In this document: in pieces, positions 1-5,517 of the stretch | Numbering within the stretch: position 1 is the stretch's first letter | Layout of the letters: each line of letters begins with the position of its first letter | NCBI GenBank assembly: GCA_937896265.1 | Contig: CALBMD010000290.1 | Coordinates: forward strand, 1-5,517 | DNA from: an uncultured Pseudomonadota bacterium | GTDB lineage: Bacteria; Bdellovibrionota_B; Oligoflexia; Oligoflexales; Bog-1112 | DNA: 5,517 nt | Direction of reading: 5' to 3' | Program-made: the position numbers and the translations under genes | Notes under the pieces: model-generated | Seen by the model: only the letters and a program-made list of their open reading frames with translations | What the model was told of the DNA's origin: nothing | Databases searched by the model: none

Positions 1-1118
1 TGGGCTTTGCTTGTGTCAAATAAAGCCATGGCTTTGGGCTGCCAAGAAAGTGTTCCGCATGCTGCCAAGAACAGCATTAGACTCTTAGGTGCCAGCCAGC
101 GAGTCAGACGCGATCTGCCTTTGGTTCTAGCCCTAACATTTTCTCTAACGATCATCTCAAGAACTAAAAGCAGCAGCGCCAAACTCAAAGGCCATTGATA
201 GCGTTCTTCGTAGCGTTTTTTCCGTCCACTCGCTAGCTCTCGATCTTCAATGTTTGATTTGATGTCTTTATAGATCTTCTCAAAATCAAGGTTACCGGAA
301 GTGGAGCGCACATAACTTCCCCCTGAGGCTAAAGCAATCTTCTGCAAGCTTTCCTCGTCTAACTTAGACAAGATAACTTCGCCTCGACTGTTCTTTTTAA
401 ACCCACCATTTGGGTCTGGAATAGGTGCTCCACCTTCTTTGCCAATGCCTATAGCATAGATGCGGATGTTTTTCTCAGAAGCTTTTTTAGCTGCTGCCAC
501 AGGATCAGCCAAATGGTCTTCGCCATCTGTAATAAGGATGAGGGCTTTGGCGTTGGGGTTTGCTTGATCAAAAGACAGGCTTGCCTTATCAATAGCCTCG
601 GCAATAGCTGTTCCTGGCACAGGGATTAAATCGGTATCTAGCTCGTCTAAGAAAATTTCAACGGCACCATAGTCCAGCGTTAGCGGGCATTGCAGAAAGC
701 TTGTTCCAGCAAAGGCTATGAGCCCTAAGCGGTCACCTTGCACGATATTGATTAGATCTATAATTTCTCTTTTAGCTCTTTCCATCCTGTTAGGGGAAAC
801 ATCTTCGGCCAACATACTTTTTGAGACATCTAAGGCAATCATGATGTCAACACCCTTGCGAGTCACCTCTTCCCAGTGAAAACCATAGCGCGGGCGAATG
901 AGAGCTATAATGGTAAACACCAAGGCAAGAATAAAGAGCAGTTCTTTGCCGCGTTGTCTGCGAAGAGAGAAGTGTGCCAAGAGTTTTGATTTGAGCTCTG
1001 GTGAGACAAACTGTTCAATGAGAAAATTCTTGCGTCTTGCTGCCCAGATTTGAAAGGCAATGACAACAGGAATGAGCCACAACATCCATAAAAAGTTGAG
1101 ATTGGCAAACTGGATCAT
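1..1118 (-). CDS. batB: BatB, inner-membrane VWA-domain protein, probably fused to a BatC-type TPR domain (3' end beyond the window)
   Basis: The frame starts at the ATG at 1118, one base after the batA stop, and stays open for 372 codons to the left edge. Hydrophobic helices lie at about residues 9-26 and 59-74, separated by a very basic loop, with a VWA domain from about 88 to 290 and a third helix at about 309-324. The MIDAS is complete: DVSKS (Asp97, Ser99, Ser101), Thr170 in VPGTAI and Asp198 in LITDGED. FLQCPLTLDYG and YAIGIG match the BatA copy. Unlike BatA, the chain continues: a basic linker (325-345) is followed by a fourth, signal-like hydrophobic segment (346-365) and then LFDTSKA at the edge. 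In BatB-TPR fusions of other bacteria this is where a periplasmic BatC/TPR domain begins. No strong Shine-Dalgarno is seen (only AAGAAAG about ten bases upstream), so translation probably depends on coupling to batA. BatB identity is secure; the fusion is inferred because its TPR part is not visible. Confidence 0.92.
   Translation of the reverse strand, partial: MIQFANLNFLWMLWLIPVVIAFQIWAARRKNFLIEQFVSPELKSKLLAHFSLRRQRGKELLFILALVFTIIALIRPRYGFHWEEVTRKGVDIMIALDVSKSMLAEDVSPNRMERAKREIIDLINIVQGDRLGLIAFAGTSFLQCPLTLDYGAVEIFLDELDTDLIPVPGTAIAEAIDKASLSFDQANPNAKALILITDGEDHLADPVAAAKKASEKNIRIYAIGIGKEGGAPIPDPNGGFKKNSRGEVILSKLDEESLQKIALASGGSYVRSTSGNLDFEKIYKDIKSNIEDRELASGRKKRYEERYQWPLSLALLLLVLEMIVRENVRARTKGRSRLTRWLAPKSLMLFLAACGTLSWQPKAMALFDTSKA
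24..83 (-). other. Second signal-like segment inside the BatB reading frame
   Basis: This covers BatB residues 346-365. A basic stretch (KGRSRLTRW, then LAPK) precedes a hydrophobic run SLMLFLAACGTLSW and ends at AMA followed by LFDTS. It looks like an embedded signal peptide: n-region, h-region and an A-x-A motif typical of signal peptidase I. It also contains LAAC (351-354), which fits a lipobox. The segment most simply re-exports whatever follows it, expected to be a TPR domain, to the periplasm. Whether it is cleaved, lipidated or kept as a fourth membrane helix cannot be told from sequence. Confidence 0.6.
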
Positions 1119-1119
1119 C

Positions 1120-2121
1120 TTAAGGGATCTTTCTTAAAAGAGTGCGACTTAACACCAACTCTGCCAGAAGCAATAAAATAGCCAAAAGCAACGGCCAATG
1201 GAACATCTCGTTGTACTCGGTATATTTTTTAACTTTGATTTCTGTCTTCTCAAGTTTATCGATTTCATCGTAAATTTGAGCTAAGTTTTCTGTATCGGTG
1301 GCTCTAAAATAGCGGGCTCCTGTTTCTTGAGCAATTTGCTTTAGACCATCTTCGTCGATATCAACATCTTCATAAGCATACTTTTTACCAAAAATGGTAT
1401 CGACTAAAAAAGGAGCTTTACCTTTTGTGCCAACGCCAATAGTGTAAACTTTGATGCCAAATGTCTTAGCTATTTCAGCTGCTTTTTGTGGTGATAAACG
1501 GCCAGCATTGCTTCGGCCATCGGTTAATAAGATGGCTATCTTGGATTTAGCTTTTAGTTCCTTCATGCGGTTTGTCACAATGCCGAGAGCAGAACCAATA
1601 GCTGTGGCATCGCCTGCCATACCAATTTCAATCTCTTTGAGAAAATCAAGGAGAATACCGTGATCAAGAGTCAAGGGGCATTGAATAAAGGCTTCTTCAC
1701 CAAAGACGATAAGACCCATGCGGTCTTGTTCTCTTTTTTTGATAAAGTCAGCTACAACATTTTTGACAACCTCTAGGCGGCTTGTTGGCTGGTTATTGAT
1801 TTTGAAATCAAGTGCCTTCATACTACCTGAGGTATCCAAAGCTAAAAGAATATCGACCCCTTCGGAGTCTGTCTTGCTGAAGTGTTTTCCTGACTGTGGT
1901 CTGGCAAGAGCTATAATAATAAGTATCAGAGCCAGAAAGCGCAGAATTTTCAGGATTTGGCGCGGATGAAAAGGAGTGCGTGCTCGGATCGCTTTCAAAG
2001 TTGCTATACTTGAGTAGCTAATCTTGGCACCTGAATCTTTTGTTAGCCAAAACACTGGCAATAGCGCAAGAATTAACAGCAAAAGCCAAGGTTCGGCAAA
2101 TTCAAATGTCATAGTGCTCAT
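1120..2121 (-). CDS. batA: BatA, inner-membrane VWA-domain protein
   Basis: This is a full-length 333-residue BatA. It has transmembrane helices at about residues 11-26 and 57-74 with a basic loop between them, a VWA domain (about 88-285), and a third helix (about 309-326) near the C-terminus. The MIDAS is complete: DTSGS (Asp96, Ser98, Ser100), Thr173 in GDATAIG and Asp201 in LLTDG. Further family motifs are FIQCPLTLDHG and YTIGVGT. Positive charges in the first loop and after helix 3 place the VWA domain in the periplasm. The ATG at 2121 overlaps the upstream stop (ATGA) and has AAGGGAG seven bases upstream; the later ATG at 2112 is too far from this site to be preferred. BatA proteins bind divalent metal and probably assemble with BatB and MoxR; loss of Bat proteins affects stress tolerance in some bacteria, but the molecular role is unsettled. 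It is a paralogue of the next gene. Confidence 0.93.
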   Translation of the reverse strand: MSTMTFEFAEPWLLLLILALLPVFWLTKDSGAKISYSSIATLKAIRARTPFHPRQILKILRFLALILIIIALARPQSGKHFSKTDSEGVDILLALDTSGSMKALDFKINNQPTSRLEVVKNVVADFIKKREQDRMGLIVFGEEAFIQCPLTLDHGILLDFLKEIEIGMAGDATAIGSALGIVTNRMKELKAKSKIAILLTDGRSNAGRLSPQKAAEIAKTFGIKVYTIGVGTKGKAPFLVDTIFGKKYAYEDVDIDEDGLKQIAQETGARYFRATDTENLAQIYDEIDKLEKTEIKVKKYTEYNEMFHWPLLLAILLLLAELVLSRTLLRKIP

Positions 2122-3173
2122 AGAACTTCTCCCTTGGCTTCTTCCACTGGCTTAGTTTTTTCAACAAAGCTTTTGCTCTGTTCCAGCAAGGTCATATTTT
2201 GACCATTGCCGGGAATAAGGTTGGCGAATTTAACCATATCAGCTACCCCAAGGATGTTAAGTAGCTCTTCTTGTAGCGGGCTTGATAAGGTTTCAATGCT
2301 GCCTATAGAGGAGCGAATTTCCTCAAGCGTTTGATCTGTAGCTTGCAGTTGATACTGCCTTTCAACGTAGTGACGTAGAATTTGTGATAGAGCGAAGTAA
2401 AATTCTTTGTACTGACCTGGAGCATCTTGTTGAGCAAGGATATCAAGAGCTAAAAGGGCTTCCTCATGTGCGGGTATTAGTGGCTTTGGTTTGGCACGTC
2501 GTTTTTTAATCAAAAAATAAAGAAGTAAGCTGCCAGCTAAGATACAAAGAATTGTCGCTATGGTAAGAATGAGCATGAGATATGAGCGTGGTAGCGGCGA
2601 TAGGTTCTTGATGTCTCTAAGGATATTTTCATCCTTGATCTGTGCTCCTTCGCCAGTCGCTATCTCTTCTGCCTTGATCTCAACAAAGATCTCAGGGGTC
2701 TCAAGTTTCTTGTCGCTGCCTTGCATGTCCTTATAAGAAAGTGCGATCCCTGGCAGAACGTACGAACCTGAAATATCCGCTTTCAGGTTAAGCTGGCGTG
2801 ATTTCTCTATGATCCCTGGCTTTAATTCTTGTACGCTGTCACTGCCAACATCGATAATGCGAAAGCCTTCAATTTTGTCAGCAAACTGTGGGATTTCCAA
2901 AAGCTTATAGGCTTCAGGAAGGATGAGCTTGACTGTAAAGACCAGGGTATCTTCAGGAGTTGCTTGCGCCTTGTTGATACTGGCTTTTAATTCGGGTTCT
3001 TCTGCTGCTGCGGTAGATGTTGCAAGAGCATAGTTATTTAAAAGACTTGCAAGCAGCAGTGTTTGATAAATCGACTCTTTTCGAAGAAACCAGCGGCATA
3101 ACCTTCCCAGGTTCTTTCTTGCTGTAAAAAGATAGCCGTTTCTGACGCCGACAAGCGCTGCAACATGTCTCAT
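2118..3173 (-). CDS. BatD/DUF4381-like single-pass membrane protein
   Basis: This 351-residue protein has a long basic N-terminus, a signal-like hydrophobic stretch (about 36-52, ending near ALATSTAAA), and a beta-rich region (about 60-170) resembling one BatD immunoglobulin-like domain. The linker LRDIKNLSPLP (185-195) resembles the 'RDI-kPP' element common just before the membrane in this family. A strong transmembrane helix (about 198-222) is followed by KKRRAKPKP, placing the C-terminus in the cytosol. The helical tail (236-335) contains EALLALDIL and YFALSQILRHYVERQY, the pattern of the DUF4381/BatD cytosolic domain. It is much shorter than classical multi-domain BatD. The ATG at 3173 is backed by AAAGG seven bases upstream and a 4-base overlap with the preceding gene. 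It probably connects periplasmic Bat components to the MoxR/DUF58 side. The family call is firm at the level of a Bat-operon BatD-like protein; which of BatD or DUF4381 scores best is unsettled. Confidence 0.75.
   Translation of the reverse strand: MRHVAALVGVRNGYLFTARKNLGRLCRWFLRKESIYQTLLLASLLNNYALATSTAAAEEPELKASINKAQATPEDTLVFTVKLILPEAYKLLEIPQFADKIEGFRIIDVGSDSVQELKPGIIEKSRQLNLKADISGSYVLPGIALSYKDMQGSDKKLETPEIFVEIKAEEIATGEGAQIKDENILRDIKNLSPLPRSYLMLILTIATILCILAGSLLLYFLIKKRRAKPKPLIPAHEEALLALDILAQQDAPGQYKEFYFALSQILRHYVERQYQLQATDQTLEEIRSSIGSIETLSSPLQEELLNILGVADMVKFANLIPGNGQNMTLLEQSKSFVEKTKPVEEAKGEVL
2129..2135 (-). promoter_or_regulatory. Ribosome binding site of batA
   Basis: AAGGGAG lies seven bases before the ATG at 2121, inside the end of the BatD-like gene. 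It favours this start over the in-frame ATG at 2112. It is the strongest such site in the window. Confidence 0.75.
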
Positions 3174-4105
3174 GAATGGGCCTTTATCTTATCCAAAAAG
3201 AGTTCAACTTTGTTGGTTTTTAGAGTCTCGTCTAAAAGCTCTTGATAGACGCGTTGGGTTTTCTCCATTTGGTAGTCATGTTCTACCTGTGACTTGGCTT
3301 TCTCGAAGTTAGCTTCTTTCTCTCCTTTTGCCAGGTATTTCGTTTTATTGGCCTCAAAATAGTTTTTTACATCAGCCGGGTCAATGTTAACCTTACCCGC
3401 TAGCTCAGTCTCAAGAATATTTTGGATATAAATTTGCTTTTGGATGCTAGCAAGCTGCTTGGCTACCTTAGGTTCCTTGTCAAGGTTTTGCCTCAGAGCC
3501 TTAGCATAAAGAAGTTCATCAGCAACATATTTTTTGGCAAAATTGGCTCTTCCCTCGGCGCTGTCGATACTTTTTTTCACATAGTCAGGTAACTGGTCAA
3601 TAGCTTCGTGCAATTGATTTAAATAGATATTTTTACCATCAATCTTGGCAATGACTACTGCTCCTTGTGGCGCCTCTTCTTCTAGCTTAGTTTGGGCGCC
3701 AAGTTCATATTTAGCTGCTGCAAACTTTTTCATGCGTTCAAGCAAGGCCACGATCTTTTTTGCCGCTTCATCTTTATATTGTGATTTGGCATCAAGCAAG
3801 GCCACTTGATAATAAGAAGCAAGAGCTGGCTCTAGCTGTTCGCCATTCTCATAGAGCTCGCCCATAGAAAAGGCAATAGCAGCTTTGGTTTTTAGATCTA
3901 AATTTCCTTGCTCAAGGTATTTCTCATAGTAGCGCGCAGCCTGCTGGTCAATCCCAGCGGCATGTAGCTTCGCGGCCAAATCTCGATAAAAATTTATATC
4001 TAAGCTAGAGCTTTCCTGAGATTTTATAGCCTTTGAGCCAATAAGGACCGCCAGGATGGTTGCCTGGAGCCCAATAAGGATACTAAACCGCGTGCTAGGA
4101 TTCAT
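3170..4105 (-). CDS. Membrane-anchored TPR-like plus SurA/PrsA-like chaperone protein lacking a parvulin domain
   Basis: This 311-residue protein begins with a hydrophobic signal-anchor (about residues 8-24). A helical, TPR-like region follows (about 36-135), with pairs such as AARYYEKYLEQG and PALASYYQVALL. From about residue 150 the pattern is that of the SurA/PrsA chaperone family: a short strand with AKIDGKNIYLNQL (153-165), helices rich in K, Y and A, then VKNYFEANKTKYL (246-258). In PrsA/SurA proteins the last motif leads into a parvulin isomerase domain. Here only a few residues (about 259-265) separate it from the closing helices FEKAKSQVEHDY and following, so no isomerase domain is present. 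It is probably a periplasmic, inner-membrane-tethered holdase or adaptor for the Bat complex. The ATGA overlap with the DUF58 gene supports the start and implies co-translation. The SurA-like call rests on motif pattern, not a database search; a plain coiled-coil/TPR protein is the alternative. Confidence 0.7.
   Translation of the reverse strand: MNPSTRFSILIGLQATILAVLIGSKAIKSQESSSLDINFYRDLAAKLHAAGIDQQAARYYEKYLEQGNLDLKTKAAIAFSMGELYENGEQLEPALASYYQVALLDAKSQYKDEAAKKIVALLERMKKFAAAKYELGAQTKLEEEAPQGAVVIAKIDGKNIYLNQLHEAIDQLPDYVKKSIDSAEGRANFAKKYVADELLYAKALRQNLDKEPKVAKQLASIQKQIYIQNILETELAGKVNIDPADVKNYFEANKTKYLAKGEKEANFEKAKSQVEHDYQMEKTQRVYQELLDETLKTNKVELFLDKIKAHS
3181..3185 (-). promoter_or_regulatory. 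Ribosome binding site of the BatD-like gene
   Basis: AAAGG lies seven bases before the ATG at 3173, within the last codons of the preceding gene. It decides the start, because the long basic N-terminus would otherwise invite choosing a later one; no alternative in-frame ATG exists before the hydrophobic segment. Confidence 0.6.
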
Positions 4106-4995
4106 TTGCGTTTCTCTCGCTTTCTGAAAAATCGAACGATGGGTTCAAAATAGGAATCGTTGGCTTCTACTTGTATAAAATCAATACGTGCAGAACGGAA
4201 AAAATCCAGCTTAGCTTTTTCTGCTTCAGCATTTTTGGCTGTTAGTTCCTTTTGTAGGCGAGGGTCTTTGGTATTGATAAGAATGCTTTCGCCTGTCTCC
4301 ATATCCTCAAGTTCAATATAACCAATAGCTGGCAGATTGCGCTCGCGGATATCGGATATATTAATAGCAATCAAATCATGATAGCGCGCTAGAGAACGTA
4401 GCTGATCTTGAAAGCCTGAATCTAAGAAATCGGAAATAAGAAAGATGATCGTCTTCTTTTTGAAACAGCGATTAATAAAGGATAAAGGTGCTGCTAGCTT
4501 TGTTTCTTTTGAGGTCGATTTATAGGCTAAAATATCTTTAATTAAGCGCCAAATTGGACCCCGGCCTTTTTTAGGCGGTAGATAATGCTCAACCTGGTCA
4601 GAGAAAATGACGAGTCCTACTTTGTCGTTGTTCTTAAGGGCTGTATAGGCTAATAACGCTGTGATTTCAGCAGCAATGTCACTCTTGAATTTCTTTTGTG
4701 TACCAAAACGCGCCGAGGCAGAGACGTCAACAACAAAAAGTACTGTTAACTCACGCTCGTCGCGAAAAGTTTTGATAAAAGGTTTGTTATAGCGAGCTGT
4801 CACATTCCAGTCGATGCTGCGAACATCATCTCCAGGTTGATACTCGCGAACTTCTTCAAATTCAAGGCCACGACCTTTAAAGGCGCTTTCATATTCACCG
4901 GCAAAGACATCATTGGCAAGATGATTGGCGCGGATCTGAATACCTTTGATCTTGGCTAAAAGCTCGTCATCGAGAAAGTTTGTTATCTGGGCCAT
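4102..4995 (-). CDS. DUF58 domain protein (VWA-like), MoxR partner
   Basis: This is a 297-residue soluble protein with no signal peptide or membrane segment, of the short DUF58 type that normally sits next to moxR. The DUF58 signature is clear at residues 41-68: GRGLEFEEVREY, then PGDDVRSIDW, then an AR pair. A VWA-like fold follows, with the MIDAS motif DVSAS (Asp90, Ser92, Ser94), a probable third-loop Thr165 and Asp189 in LISDF, so the metal site looks intact. The C-terminus is strongly basic (RKREKRK). The start at 4995 is supported by a purine-rich AAGAGG five bases upstream. The stop overlaps the next start as ATGA. By family knowledge it probably couples the MoxR ATPase to the membrane Bat proteins from the cytosolic side; its biochemical activity is unknown. 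Family identity is very secure. Confidence 0.95.
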   Translation of the reverse strand: MAQITNFLDDELLAKIKGIQIRANHLANDVFAGEYESAFKGRGLEFEEVREYQPGDDVRSIDWNVTARYNKPFIKTFRDERELTVLFVVDVSASARFGTQKKFKSDIAAEITALLAYTALKNNDKVGLVIFSDQVEHYLPPKKGRGPIWRLIKDILAYKSTSKETKLAAPLSFINRCFKKKTIIFLISDFLDSGFQDQLRSLARYHDLIAINISDIRERNLPAIGYIELEDMETGESILINTKDPRLQKELTAKNAEAEKAKLDFFRSARIDFIQVEANDSYFEPIVRFFRKREKRK

Positions 4996-5000
4996 AATTG

Positions 5001-5006
5001 CCTCTT
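5001..5006 (-). promoter_or_regulatory. Ribosome binding site of the DUF58 gene
   Basis: AAGAGG on the minus strand lies five bases before the ATG at 4995, inside the 16-base moxR to DUF58 gap. It fixes the start of the DUF58 protein. Confidence 0.75.
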
Positions 5007-5011
5007 AGAAT

Positions 5012-5517
5012 TTAAGGAACATCAACACGATCAAGGATTTTTTGTAAAATATCATCACTGCGTAGGTCTTGTGCCTCTGCTTCATAAGACACTTGTAGAC
5101 GATGACGCATGACATCAATAGCTATCGATTTGATGTCTTGTGGGGTGACATAGGAACGGCCTTGTAGCATGGCATAAACCTTAGCGCCTCGGACTAAGTG
5201 GATTGAAGCGCGAGGGGAGGCGCCATGTTCAATTAATTTGGTTAACTCAGGCAGTTTATAGGCAGCAGGCTGGCGGGTGGCAAAAACCAAATCTGCTATG
5301 TAAGCAAAAAGCTTATCATCCATGAAAACAGCCTCAACTAGCTCTTTTCCTGCTTCAATATCTTTCAAAGTAATCACAGGAGAAATTTTTTGCATGCCAC
5401 CAGCTGTTGCCATGCGTTTCATGACGCGAATTTCTTCCTCGATACTGGGATAAGAAACGAGCACTTTCATCATAAACCTATCAACCTGAGCTTCGGGTAG
5501 GGGATATGTACCCTCTT
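5012..5517 (-). CDS. moxR: MoxR-family AAA+ ATPase, C-terminal part (5' end beyond the window)
   Basis: The reading frame is open to the right edge, so this is a fragment of 167 complete codons, not a gene starting at the ATG at 5473. The codons upstream of that ATG encode EGTYPLPEAQVDRF, the hallmark MoxR segment just after sensor 1; its Arg (visible residue 13) is the probable arginine finger. A helical lid follows, with the sensor-2 motif GASPRA at visible residues 98-103 (Arg 102) and a family-typical C-terminus ending in VDVP. Walker A and B lie outside the window. MoxR proteins are cytosolic hexameric ATPases thought to act as chaperones or metal-insertion motors with VWA partners, and here the gene leads a DUF58/Bat operon, as in the classical arrangement. 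The DUF58 gene begins 16 bases after its stop. Family assignment is very secure; the subfamily and substrate are inferred only from context. Confidence 0.95.
   Translation of the reverse strand, partial: EGTYPLPEAQVDRFMMKVLVSYPSIEEEIRVMKRMATAGGMQKISPVITLKDIEAGKELVEAVFMDDKLFAYIADLVFATRQPAAYKLPELTKLIEHGASPRASIHLVRGAKVYAMLQGRSYVTPQDIKSIAIDVMRHRLQVSYEAEAQDLRSDDILQKILDRVDVP

Noticed and set aside
7..198. Plus-strand open frame of 63 codons
   Set aside because: It is antisense to the C-terminal part of BatB and has no ribosome site or domain pattern.
905..1108. 67-residue open frame on the minus strand
   Set aside because: It lies wholly inside BatB in another frame, which has clear VWA and membrane features; its own translation shows no recognisable pattern.
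1451..1969. Two plus-strand open frames (1451-1663 and 1718-1969)
   Set aside because: Both are antisense to the conserved VWA region of BatA; their composition reflects that gene's complement.
3034..3099. Short 21-codon frame with GGAAGG just before an ATG, inside the start of the BatD-like gene
   Set aside because: The frame is out of phase with the BatD-like protein, very short and without any recognisable feature; the purine-rich site is most likely chance.
5012..5473. A complete small gene starting at the ATG at 5473
   Set aside because: The upstream codons to the right edge are open and encode the canonical MoxR motif EGTYPLPEAQVDRF, so the ATG is an internal Met and the gene is truncated by the window.
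1..5517. CRISPR arrays, insertion sequences, tRNA/rRNA, riboswitches or intrinsic terminators
   Set aside because: No regularly spaced repeats, transposase-like frames, cloverleaf patterns or hairpin-plus-T-run were seen, and essentially every base lies in one of six coupled genes.

Overview
The window is one gene-dense block, read entirely from the minus strand (right to left). It holds six consecutive genes of a MoxR/Bat-type operon (the 'aerotolerance' or BatI-like cluster). In order of transcription they are: the C-terminal part of a MoxR AAA+ ATPase (cut by the right edge); a soluble DUF58 protein; a membrane-anchored protein combining TPR-like helices with a SurA/PrsA-like chaperone region; a BatD/DUF4381-like single-pass protein; the von Willebrand A (VWA) protein BatA; and a second VWA protein, BatB, that runs off the left edge just where a BatC-type TPR domain would be expected.

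The spacing is extremely tight. There is a 16-base gap between moxR and the DUF58 gene, then three successive 4-base ATGA stop/start overlaps, then a single base between batA and batB. No internal promoter, terminator, RNA gene, mobile element or repeat array was seen, and no gene-free stretch exceeds 16 bases. Any promoter must lie beyond the right edge.

The parts fit a known architecture. A cytosolic MoxR ATPase and DUF58 protein are linked to inner-membrane proteins whose VWA domains face the periplasm by the positive-inside rule. All three VWA-type folds (DUF58, BatA, BatB) keep the metal-ion-dependent adhesion site (MIDAS) residues, so they look functional. By family knowledge MoxR/Bat systems act as chaperone-like or metal-insertion assemblies in envelope maturation and stress tolerance; the substrate here cannot be read from sequence.

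The least ordinary member is the TPR plus SurA-like protein at 3170-4105. It has the N- and C-terminal chaperone helices of the SurA/PrsA family, but the catalytic parvulin domain normally between them is reduced to a short linker. The host is a bacterium with a Gram-negative type of envelope (inferred from the Bat proteins and predicted exported domains) and moderate to AT-leaning base composition. The phylum cannot be fixed from this window; an under-sampled lineage is possible but this is only a guess.
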